Origin: Whitmania pigra
Taxonomy: Eukaryota > Annelida > Clitellata > Hirudinida > Haemopidae
DNA length: 64,000 nt
NCBI GenBank assembly: GCA_021613335.1
Contig: JAJTWR010000332.1
Span: forward strand, 167,501-231,500
Direction: 5' to 3'
A program made the translations under genes and the position numbers. Numbering within the stretch: the stretch's first letter is position 1; every line of letters starts with the position of its first letter. Below are positions 13,413 to 25,711 of the stretch, piece by piece. Under the pieces are notes generated by a model, which saw only the letters and a program-made list of their open reading frames with translations, searched no databases and was not told the origin of the DNA.

Positions 13413-13909
13413 ACTTCGTTGAAACTAGTCGAGGACAGAGTATGGGATTATTTAAGAGAGAAATTAAGAAGCATTGAACAATGATTTCATCGACAGACTC
13501 CTAAGTGCTTGAAAATATAACAAAAATTACCAATATATAAAAATATTCCAAGCTTTGCATTCTACGATTTATGTTATAATATTTGTCGTCATTTAATTTC
13601 TTTAAAAAAATAATTAAATAATTATTAACATTGTTTACAGTGGACCAAATTATTAGGTGTTATACTGATGTTAGGCAAAATTAATGGCTATAATTGGTTA
13701 TCGTTAATAACCAATAATTAATAACCATTACAAATAATTACAAATATTGGTAATAATGATAACTATTATTGTCGGTAATCATCAATTGCAAATGATTCCG
13801 TTCACTGGGATCGTCATCAAGATGAACTGAATTGAACGAACGAATGGTTGCATGCCTGGATTGAACGAACGACGAAAATCATGAGCGAGCGTGACATCAA
13901 CCCCGCCGT
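13413..13909. other. AT-rich intergenic, nothing supported
   Basis: AT-rich sequence with diverged AATAACCAATAAT words at 13690-13760. Near its right end is a 37-bp segment (13856-13892) that recurs at 15011-15047. Confidence 0.5.
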
Positions 13910-14255
<346 letters not shown>

Positions 14256-14508
14256 ATCCGACAGAGACGGAGAGGAAATTGAACTAGTGGATCTGCGCAC
14301 GCCTCGGCGGGAAATAATCTCCAGGTGCTCATGTGATGTTGTGTGTGTGTGTGCGATCGTGTGTTTATGTGAGCGTGTGCGTTGAAGTGTTTGTGGTTAG
14401 GCAATATTATTGTGTAAAACAGGAAATACAATGATAGCATTCAACATCGACAATTTTAACAATACAATTTTTATAATTATTTTCATTCTTAAACAGTGAA
14501 CTCTTAAT

Positions 14509-14679
<171 letters not shown>

Positions 14680-14681
<2 letters not shown>

Positions 14682-15043
14682 CATTAAATTGTTCATCTGA
14701 CAAAAATCAGATTGTTACTGCAACAATATTATTAATATATATATTAATTAGTATTGATACTAATTATTGTTATTACAAAAATATCATTATTATCTTAATA
14801 ATAAAATTTTTTTGTATTATAATGTTATTTTTGATTTTCTCACAAATCAACAAATTTTGATTGAATCATCAAATTGAAATTGGATGAATGAATTGATGAA
14901 TAATGTATGGATAATGTATAATGGAAGTATGGATGAATGGATGGATGCGCTTAGGATACGTCTATTCATTCATCCAAACACCCAAACACCCATCCATCCA
15001 TCCATTCATTCTGGATTGAACGAACGACGAAAATCATGAGCGA
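14680..15043. other. AT-rich intergenic, nothing supported
   Basis: AT-rich, ending in GGATG/CATCC words and the second copy of the 37-bp segment. Confidence 0.5.
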
Positions 15044-15990
15044 GCGTATTTATAACAACATATTTATAACAACATATTTGTAAATATAACATATTTATAA
15101 CAACATATTTGTAAATATAACATATTTATAACAACATATTTGTAAATACAACATATTTATAACAACATATTTGTAACAACATATTTATAACAACATATTT
15201 ATAACAACATATTTATAACAACATATTTATAACAACATGTTTATAAATACAACATATTTATAAATACAACATATTTATAACAACATATTTATAAATACAA
15301 CATATTTGTAAATACAACATTTTTATAACAACATATTTATCAATACAACATATTTATAAATACAACATATTTGTAAATACAACATATTTACAACAACATA
15401 TTTATAACAACATATTTACAACAACATATTTATAACAACATATTTATAACAACATATTTATAACAACATATTTGTAAATACAACATATTTATAACAACAT
15501 ATTTGTAAATACAACATATTTATAACAACATATTTATAACAACATATTTGTAAATACAACATATTTATAACAACATATTTATAAATACAACATATTTATA
15601 ACAACATATTTGTAAATACAACATATTTATAACAACATATTTGTAAATACAACATATTTATAACAACATATTTATAACAACATATTTGTAAATACAACAT
15701 ATTTATAACAACATATTTATATATCCCATTTACATAAACATATTTATAACATCATATTTATAACAACATATTTGTAAATACAACATATTTATAACAACAT
15801 ATTTGTAAATACAACATATTTACAACAACATATTTATAACAACATATTTGTAAATACAACATATTTACAACAACATATTTATAACATCACATTTATAACA
15901 TCACATTTATAACAACATATTTACAACAACATATTTATAACAACATATTTATAACATCATATTTATAACATCATATTTATAACATCATAT
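15044..15990. repeat. 0.95-kb AT-rich minisatellite with two unit types
   Basis: About 60 units of two related modules, AACATATTTATAAC (14 bp) and AACATATTTGTAAATAC (17 bp). They alternate in runs, which suggests higher-order amplification. CATC variants appear towards the right end. Confidence 0.9.
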
Positions 15991-16574
15991 TTTTAGCAAT
16001 ATTCGTCCCATCCATCCATTCCAGGGATGGAGTGAAAAAGATTGACTTGCTTTGAGGAACTTCAACTCGGAAAGATTGAAACAAAGAATAGGCTGAAAAA
16101 ATAGATTGAAGGAGATGATGGTGCTAAGGAGAGAGGATTATTAGCCATCACTATCATCGTCGCGTCATCATTACCACGGCTTACAGTACAAATTTCCAAA
16201 TCTTGCAATTTCTGTCTCACGCAACTTCTAAAATTCATTTATAAAACATTAGCTTGTTTGTAAATACATTTTTATTTTATTGCATTTGTTGGTATATAAA
16301 TATATTTATGTACTATATTACCATTATTTGTAAATTGGCGTTGAAAAATATGAAGATTCTGTGGAAGCACGTTGTTGCAGATACAAATTGGATGTAACGG
16401 AGATTCAGCGGTTTGGGGATAAGTGGGTTGGTAAATTTGAAGATGGGTGGGTAAACATTAAAGGGTGGAAATGGTTGTTGTCAAGAAATTGGAATTCTAA
16501 GACAACCTACAAAAAACCTACATCACCTTCAACATCGTCATTGTTGCCATCACTTTCATTATCACCACATTGAC
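15991..16574. other. Intergenic, nothing supported
   Basis: Short single-copy-looking stretch. The frame at 16361-16573 has no recognisable similarity. Confidence 0.5.
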
Positions 16575-16848
<274 letters not shown>

Positions 16849-17069
16849 CATCTACTCCAAGGTACAAATTATCGTTTATCGTCACCACCATCAATAATCG
16901 TTGTCGTCTCTTAAGCCAGAAATACAGCAGCAGGGAGGAGTGAGAGAGTGAGTAAGAAATGAAAGGGATGACGACGGTAGTAATGATAGTGATGATTGTT
17001 TTGATGATTACAAGAAGTATGATGACGTAATCGTAACGATTATGATAAGGGGAAGAAGACTAGAATTTA

Positions 17070-17215
17070 TTCAGCCACTCATCAATCCACCCATTCATCT
17101 CACAACCATTCATTCATTCATTCACCCATCCATCCATCTCACAACCATTCATTCATTCATTCATTCATTCACCCACCCATTCATCTCACAACCATTCATC
17201 CGCCTATCACCCCAT
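17070..17215. repeat. Tandem CATTCATTCACCCATC / CTCACAAC unit, 3 copies
   Basis: Three copies of an approximately 40-bp unit joining CATTCATT, CACCCATCC and ATCTCACAACC. Confidence 0.8.
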
Positions 17216-17328
17216 CTATTCATGCACGCACAGTCGACCATTCTGAGAAATTCTCTCGATAGTTGCCCGGATGAACGGAAAACCGTAAAAAGATGCAATG
17301 TCGACGATCGCATTGATGCCTTCTGTGA

Positions 17329-17757
<429 letters not shown>

Positions 17758-17969
17758 ATGCTAATTGGTTCAATGAAGCTCTAATTGGCAGCTTAACCAA
17801 TTTGGCTGAGAGGTTAAACAAGAGAATGAACGACCAGGGTGGAATGATTGATTGAACGAGAGGATGAATTGATGAAAGAATGAGAGCGAAATCATTGCCA
17901 TCCGTTAAAGTTTTAATATTTGAATTATTAAAAATAATTAACAATATCAATTGAATTATTAAAAATAAT

Positions 17970-17998
17970 TAACAACAACAACAACAACAACAACAACG
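17970..17998. repeat. (AAC)n microsatellite
   Basis: Nine AAC units. Confidence 0.9.
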
Positions 17999-18069
17999 AT
18001 ACCCTCAATGTCGTCATCGAGAGCCATCTGACGACAACAACAAGAATACAAAAATACGCAAGCTTCGTC

Positions 18070-18125
18070 GTGACGTATTACTTCCGGCGAGCGGAAACGG
18101 CGTGCTTCGATACGCGCATGCGTGA
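18070..18125. promoter_or_regulatory. Promoter-like cluster (CRE half, ETS, NRF1)
   Basis: TGACGTAT, then ACTTCCGG (ETS core), then a GC-rich stretch with GCGCATGCGT (NRF1-like) within 55 bp of CpG-containing DNA. No exon downstream could be recognised. Confidence 0.35.
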
Positions 18126-18189
18126 TTGCCTGGAGGGGGAGAGTTCTTACACGCTGGGGGAATTAAAAGGTTTAGGGTGCTGAGGATGA

Positions 18190-18285
18190 CGAAGAAGATT
18201 ATGATGACGATGATGATGACGATGACGATGACGATGATGATGACGATAATGATGATGACGATGATGATGATGATGACGAAGCAGT
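18190..18285. repeat. GAT/GAC triplet tract
   Basis: Irregular GAT, GAC and AAG triplets. Confidence 0.85.
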
Positions 18286-18489
18286 GTATGTTAAGAGATG
18301 CTATAAGAATTCAAGAGAATGCTGTTCTCTGAATTTGAACTCAACGTCATCGCCATCATGACCGTCATCATCACCATAATAAATGCCGTGCCAGAATGAT
18401 GACGTCGACAATGATGAATTGCAATCCAGGTTTAGAGAGCACCAAGTCATCAACCCTTCTGTCACCAACGACTTTCAGTTTTCACCACC

Positions 18490-18608
18490 ATCACTATCAT
18501 CACCACTATAATCACTATCATCACCACTATAATCACTATCATCACCACTATAATCACTATCATCACCACTATAATCACTATCATCACCACTATAATCACT
18601 ATCACCAC
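18490..18608. repeat. 21-bp minisatellite, 5-6 copies
   Basis: A unit of ATCACTATC joined to ATCACCACTATA repeats almost without change. Confidence 0.9.
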
Positions 18609-18625
18609 CACCATTATTATCGTAT

Positions 18626-19184
18626 CCACAACATCCAGTTAGCATCTTAGTACGTCCTTAGGCTGTTATTGCGTGAGAGATGATGATGATGGTGATGATG
18701 ATTGCCTTGACAACGACCTACACCTGCTATTACGATGCTGTTGTTGATATTAGGAGGTATAATTTTTAATAATTTATCATTTTATTTATTTTCAAAAAAT
18801 TCAAGAGTCAACGACAATGACACAAAATTGCACGGTTCAACAGAACAACTCATTTATTTTTTTAGACTTACTAATTACAATTATTATCATTATTAAGGTG
18901 TCATCATTATTGCTTCAACTGAGTTACTACATAAACTGACTTCATAATTTAATTATAAGTTAATCACACAATTGTTTTATAATTTGTGTTATCTAATTTC
19001 GACTTTATAAGCTCCACCCACATAGTACCACGTGACCGAGTAAATCTCAACTCGCCATGCATCCCGGCTACCAGGGGATTTCAGGCAAACGAACGAGTTT
19101 CACTTTCCATTTATCCACTTTTTCCAAATAATATGTACACGTACACATATGACATGCATTTGTATTACAAATACGTGAAACGTA
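18626..19184. other. Intergenic, nothing supported
   Basis: AT-rich with no supported gene. Confidence 0.5.
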
Positions 19185-19342
19185 TGTAAAAATGTTTGTA
19201 AAGAACTTTGTAAAAATGTTTGTAAAGAACTTTGTAAAAATGTTTGTAAAGAACTTTGTACAAATGTTTGTAAAGAACTTTGTACAAATGTTTGTAAAGA
19301 ACTTTGTAAAAATGTTTGTAAAGAACTTTGTAAAAATACCTG
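19185..19342. repeat. 24-bp minisatellite TGTTTGTAAAGAACTTTG
   Basis: Six to seven copies of a 24-bp unit (AATGTTTGTAAAG plus AACTTTGTAAA) with one A/C variant. It is open on the minus strand only because the unit is a multiple of three. Confidence 0.92.
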
Positions 19343-20115
19343 TAAACATATAACATGTATTTACAATAGAAATTGTTTATGCGATGGAAAGTTATACTGA
19401 CTGAAATGTATTTATTAAGCCTCATCAGAAATTTGCACTAATTAATTTTTTGATTATTCATAATCAGTTTATAATTATGTTTAATTCTAAAATACTACTT
19501 TTTATAAATTAAAATAATTTAATAATTAATTAATTTTAAAGGTGACAAATTTTAATTTTAATTAATTTTTATTTTAAAGTGACAATTTAAAATATTTTCT
19601 CCTCCGTTCGTCTCTGCCTCGTTAATGACGACGCAATCTTCGACGCTCATTGTCTGACCTCCAGCGTCCTTGAACTCTGACACGAATTTAATAAACACTT
19701 GAACTTTGACCCCAACTGTCCCCTGCATCATTCAGGGAGGCTTTGTGTCACGCTACAAAAGCTTTCATCGGTTTCGTCATCATCACTTTTACTCACTGTC
19801 CTTTCTAGTCACCGCTAGACTTGTCATCGTCATTGTCATTGTCGTCGTCTTCATCGTCATCGTCATCGTCGCCGTCATCATCATTATTATCATCGCCGCC
19901 GCCGTAGTCGTCGTCATCATCATCCTTTGTAGGAGTCTTTACGAGTGTCCACGTAATCGTTACAACGCGTCATGATCACAACCATCACCATCGTCGTCGT
20001 CTTCGTCACGGTCATCACCATAAATATTTGTTCTTTTCTCCAGCAATGCCACACCCTTCCCGTTTGCTGAGGCAGCAGTTACAACGACAAGGAGGCAAGA
20101 AATGATGACGACGAC
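19343..20115. other. Intergenic with degenerate CGT/CAT tract
   Basis: AT-rich sequence, then irregular CGTCAT triplets at 19825-19925. No gene supported. Confidence 0.5.
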
Positions 20116-20121
20116 AACGAA

Positions 20122-20128
20122 GAAAAAG

Positions 20129-20164
<36 letters not shown>

Positions 20165-20165
20165 G
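20122..20165. repeat. (GAT)n tract
   Basis: About 14 GAT units. Confidence 0.85.
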
Positions 20166-20271
20166 TGAGGCGGAGGAGATGACTCCGATGATGGCGGCGA
20201 TGGTGATGATCCAGCGGCAAACAGTATGGCCGCCTGGGGAAGCGAAGCGATGATAACGACGGAGACGGCGA

Positions 20272-20290
20272 TCACTTCCGGTCACGTGAT
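20272..20290. promoter_or_regulatory. ETS site next to TCACGTGA E-box
   Basis: CACTTCCGG is immediately followed by TCACGTGA in a CpG-containing stretch between repeats. Function is inferred only from the motifs. Confidence 0.25.
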
Positions 20291-20401
20291 AGGACAGCTC
20301 CGCAATAAAACGACGACGCTCTAATGCGTTCGCCCGCACTGGGTCGCCGGGAGAGAAATACGAGTTTGTGTCTCCATCGTGTACCGTGGTCACGTGCTGT
20401 G

Positions 20402-20442
20402 TTACTTTGGTATCCTTGGTATCCTTGGTATCCTTGTTATCC
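20402..20442. repeat. 10-bp repeat CTTGGTATCC, about 4 copies
   Basis: Short tandem array, last unit diverged. Confidence 0.85.
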
Positions 20443-21540
20443 TGTACATATTGTGTATCCTATGGGATCTAATATATCGCATGGATAAATGCCATGCATC
20501 AACTGCAGTTCAGCACATCATCATCATCATCTTCATCATCACAAAATGTTATGTTATATCTTGGTTATGTTCCCCACAAAATCACGGCTATTGCATTTGG
20601 ACATTGGATATTCAGATGCTGCATTTGTATCTCATCATCAGCAAACGTGAACAACCACAGTTTGTCATCGTCAGATATACTCGACCTTCTACACGAGAGA
20701 TTGATGGATGGAACGAATTAATGGACGAATGAATTATTAGATTAATTTTTTGATTACTTCACATTCTTCACTCGTTTGCCTCCCGGTGAACAACCGCGAC
20801 CATTATCGTCATCATCACTATCACCATAGCGACCATAATCATCATCCCAATCCCCATTAGTATCATCGTCGTCATCACAGCCACCATCATCATCGTCGTC
20901 GTCGTCGTCGCCAATAGACGGAGACTGCGAGGGTGATGGCTGAAAAGACTCATAGGTCGACGATGATGATAAATTTTTTTCCGCTTGTGACTTTGTCGTT
21001 CCGCTTCGATGATTTCAACTCGAGCGTCAACGACGTAAAGTTCGCCCGTGATGATGATGGTGATGTTTACTCCATGATGATGACTCCACCGATTTGATAA
21101 CGTTAATAGCAATGATATCGATGGTATACTCATTGACAATGAAGTTTGTTTCAAAGAATGAAGGAGTGGGTTAAGACATCATTTGAATATCCTCATTCCA
21201 TCTCAGTCGGGACTTCTGGTTAATTAGTAAAGGTGGATAATTTGTCAATAAAGCTAACTTGGATGAAATGACCTAACATCAGAATGTGGAATATTCATTT
21301 CTGACTTCAGTCACGTTATTATACTTGCGTTGTACATCCCATCATCATCATCCCAAAATCCACATCATCCTTGTACTGCTCACTTCTTTTCCATTTTTCA
21401 TCCGTTCAAGGATGCTGTTCAGTGGACCGTGGAGAGCACATGGCATGGAAATGTTATGCATGATTATTAACAAATGATGACGTCACACGGATCTTCATTA
21501 TTCTTCCTCCATTCCTCTTCACCTCCTTTTGTTTTTGGTG
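20443..21540. other. Intergenic, triplet-rich, nothing supported
   Basis: Scattered CAT/GAT triplet stretches. The frames here lack family resemblance. Confidence 0.5.
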
Positions 21541-21630
21541 TCGACATGATCATCATCATCATCATCATCATCGCCGTCGTTGGCATCATCATAATCATCA
21601 TCATCGCCATCGTCGTCGTCGTCGTCGCCT
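21541..21630. repeat. CAT/CGC/CGT triplet tract
   Basis: Irregular ATC and GTC triplets. Confidence 0.8.
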
Positions 21631-22014
21631 TGTTGTCACCTCTTTCCATATTTCTTCCAGCCACTACTTTTCCAACGTCCTCATATTTTTCTTTCTTTGT
21701 TTTCGACTTCATTGTTTCTTGGTTTTCCATGGTTTTTTATTATCGTCGCACGCGGGAAAAAAGTAAAGAAGTGAAAAAGGCGGCTCGATAGCGCCAAAGA
21801 CACAAAGGCTCAACAACTGGAATATCCAGGTGCACGTGCTCTCTATAATCACACGCACATAGGCTGCGTTCTAATTGCGTACGTGCACTTACATCACACA
21901 GATTACATTGCTTTACATAAGTATACACCGGCGTGAAGGGGGAAATTTCGTGAAAAAAGTCTAAAATGGTGCCCTAAGGAGATTGAGAGAATGAAGGATA
22001 AAAGAGGAAGGAGG

Positions 22015-22405
22015 AGGAGAGATTGTGAATTGGAAGAAAGATGGCGAATTTTAGGAAAAGTGGTGAATTGGAGGAGAGATGATGAATTGGAGGAGAGATG
22101 ATGAATTGGAGGAGAGATGATGAATTGGAGGAAAGGTGGTGAATTGCAAAGGAGATGGTGAATTGGAGGAAAGGTGGTGAATTGGAAAAGAGATGGTGAA
22201 TTGGAGGAAAGGTGGTGAATTGGAAAAGAGATGGTGAATTGGAAAAGAGATGGTGAATTTGAGGAAAGGTGGTGAATTGGAAAAGAGATGGTGAATTGGA
22301 AAAGAGATGGTGAATTGGAAGAGAGATGGTGAATTGGAAGAGAGATGGTGAATTGGAAGGGAGATGGTGAATTGGAAGGAGATGGTGAATTGGAAGGGAG
22401 ATGGT
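22015..22405. repeat. 19-bp purine-rich minisatellite, about 20 copies
   Basis: Units of GATGGTGAATTGGAAGAGA with GGAGGAAAGGTGGTG variants. The plus strand is over 70 percent purine and largely free of C. Confidence 0.92.
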
Positions 22406-23569
22406 GACGTCCCCGCGGTAAGAGGAGATCCTGTTTCCTACCATTCTTCTGGGCGAATGCCTCCCTGAATAATTGAGTGAGCTTCGTGTTGTGTGTTCCT
22501 CAGAATTTATTATAATAATAATAATTATTATTATTTTTATTGTAAATAATATTATGTTATGCCTCATAATTATAAACATTATTGTATTTAATTAATTAAT
22601 GAATTAAAAAAATATATGTATATTAATAATATCTTATGTAGAATATTATTATAAATTTAAAATAATTTAAATATTTTAGTTAATGTGATCTATTATGTTT
22701 TAATTATGAATATTATATAATAAATATAATATTTTATTTGTAATCACAGTTTCAAATTGTTATTAGGTATAATATAATTATTGTTGTAATATTATTGTTT
22801 CCGCATTTATTCATACATTTCTTTAATGTTTTCAACACGATGAAATCTTAAATGTTGAAACTTAAACTGACGTAATGATGGAAGGCTACGAAAATGAATG
22901 TCACACTTAAATTCAATCAAGCTTTTCTTGCTGCAGACAACATTCCGATTGAACAATTGAGTGGTTGACGATGAACCATTTCTTAATGGTTGAAACTTCA
23001 ATCAATCTTATTACTTGCTGACGATTTTATTGATTGTGTTTCGATTAAATATTGATTGAGTATTGATTATGTATTTATTGATGGTAATGTTGAATGACTG
23101 GAACATCCATTCATACCCTTGACAGACGTCTTCAACCCTGAAACTCGCATCAATTCACGGAAAAGTCATGAAAAGTTTCGCCGTGTTTGTCATTTGTTCG
23201 TTCAAGATTTTTCTTCATTTATAAAGTAACTTATCGAATATCATTGAATACATTTCATATCACATTTCCCCATCATTTCCACATTTTTATTTCCTCATTC
23301 ATCATCCCATGCGATCAATCACCCCACAATGCACACATTCGCCCACTCACTCACCCCCCTACTGACTACCCACTCACTGACTCGCTTCCTCCCCCATGAA
23401 CTTCAACTGCACTCGCACTTGACTCTTCACCACCCGCGGAGGAAAAAATCTCTTCTCTCCAAGCCTTACGTCTGCGGTCTAATTCGTTACAGCTGATAAT
23501 GGCTCTACCGTAGCACCCGCAATCTCCGCTGTTCTTTGTCGTTATGTTCGTGCGGTTGTCGTGGCGGGT
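22406..23569. other. AT-rich intergenic, nothing supported
   Basis: Strongly AT-rich from 22500 to 22800. No supportable coding frame. Confidence 0.5.
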
Positions 23570-23780
23570 GGGTGAGTGAGTGAGTGAGTGAGTGAGTGAG
23601 TGAGTGAGTGAGTGAGTGAGTGAGTGAGTGAGTGAGTGAGTGAGTGAGTGAGTGAGTGAGTGAGTGAGTGAGTGAGTGAGTGAGTGAGTGAGTGAGTGAG
23701 TGAGTGAGTGAGTGAGTGAGTGAGTGAGTGAGTGAGTGAGTGAGTGAGTGAGTGAGTGAGTGAGAGTGAGTGAGTGAGTG
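23570..23780. repeat. (GTGA)n microsatellite
   Basis: About 50 nearly perfect GTGA units. The reverse strand is CTCA-type, the same motif as 1647-1800 in opposite orientation. Confidence 0.97.
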
Positions 23781-25364
23781 GAATTCCAGTAATAGGAAAT
23801 TCACTCAATATGGCTTGCTAAAGTAGATTCTTAAAGGCTGGGGTGTCACATGTAACTTTTGTAATTTTTTTTCAGAATTTCTCGAATTTTTAGCGACTGA
23901 AATCTAATGTCAATAGAACGCTTTCCATAATTGTTGGAGATTAATACAATCCCTACTAGCAAAGTTTATTGTGTTTTTTAATAATAATAAAAAATAAAAC
24001 AATTAAAGAAAATAAATTCATGTCTCTAGCTGCTTCTATCCACCAGCCACCCAATCAGGCGACGTACCCCAGCAGAAATGTTTCCTCCATTTCCATCCAC
24101 CCACCCACCCAATCAATCAATCAATCAATCGATCCACCCAACGAGTTCTCCCCCACTCACCGTTCCGGGGCACCGTTCACTGGAGCACGCGACGATGAAA
24201 ATGACGGACGCGCACGGAATGGTGGAGTGGAAGAAAGAGAGAGAAAGACGACGACCACGATGAGGAAAGGAAAGGAAAGTAAGATGGATGGAATGGCGAC
24301 CGGACGAAAGGAGGAGTTAAAGAAAAGCCGAGTGATGGAAGAGATGGAGGACGAAGGCTGCCTTGTTGGGTGGCAGCTGAGTGGTTAGCAGGACGAGACA
24401 TACATTTTCGCCCCACTTTCACCCAGTCCATCAATCCTTCTCCAAATGAATGTTCCCGTTCCATGTCTTTACGACTCACATACTCCTTCACCAGCGACAT
24501 TGTTTCTTCACTCACTCACTCTTACCTACATTTCTTCAATCTACTTGCAGACCTACCCACCCACTCATCCACTCAATCATTCACCCACTCATCCGCTTAT
24601 TCACTCACTCACCCACCCACTCATCTCGCTTCGTTGCAAAGGAATTGCTTCTTTGAGCAGATAAAGGAAGGCTTGAAGTAGTCTGTTACCTCACATTATT
24701 CCTTACCACCGCGGCTGCTTCAAACCGATTCAAATAAATAAATAAATACATTGAGAATATAATTATATATGTTACAAATAAATAATTATATTATCACTTA
24801 AATCACTAGTGTAATTTCAATCCTGTTAACGACTTTACTCAACATGTTATCGGAGCATAAAATACCTAAAATGATGATGAATTCATGAAACTGATGCCCA
24901 TTGTGGATGACTACAGAAGGATAATAGAAAACTTGAAATTATTTAGTTGGGGAATATTTTATTAATGGATTAATTTCGACTTGGTATAAAAGGATTGGCC
25001 TCTTAAATGAATATAATCAACAGCTGATAGAGAGATATTTGGATGAATTAGTGCATGAATGAATGAATCGGCTTATGAATAAATAAACGTAAGACTACGG
25101 GATCGAATCAACAGATCAACCGATTGTTGAGAGAAAGAATGAAGGACAAATATCGGAGAAGTGAAGTGAAATGGATTGAGAGATGGAAATGCTGAGGAAA
25201 GCAAAGTGGAGCTAAAAAGGACCAGCCACATGCCAAGATGTGTCCTCGATGCCATGTCGTGCAATTTGGCTCGTACTCAGATTCGATGGTTGGTAAATGG
25301 ATTGATAGATGAAGGGGTTGATGGGTGGATGGTTGGTTAGGTGGATAATGGATACCAAAAACAA
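23781..25364. other. Intergenic, nothing supported
   Basis: Includes small (AATC)n at 24110-24130 and CACTCATC-type words at 24550-24630. Overlapping frames near 24078-24680 are low-complexity Pro/Thr/His. Confidence 0.5.

Positions 25365-25711
<347 letters not shown>

Noticed and set aside
12529..13477. Open frames of 270-300 codons encoding Ser-Phe-Ile-His repeats
   Set aside because: They exist only because CATT arrays lack stops in several frames. There is no unique domain, and overlapping frames are equally open.
15044..15990. Centromeric satellite, given the nearby CENP-A-like gene
   Set aside because: The gene's location says nothing about the centromere, and the array is under 1 kb and surrounded by other repeats.
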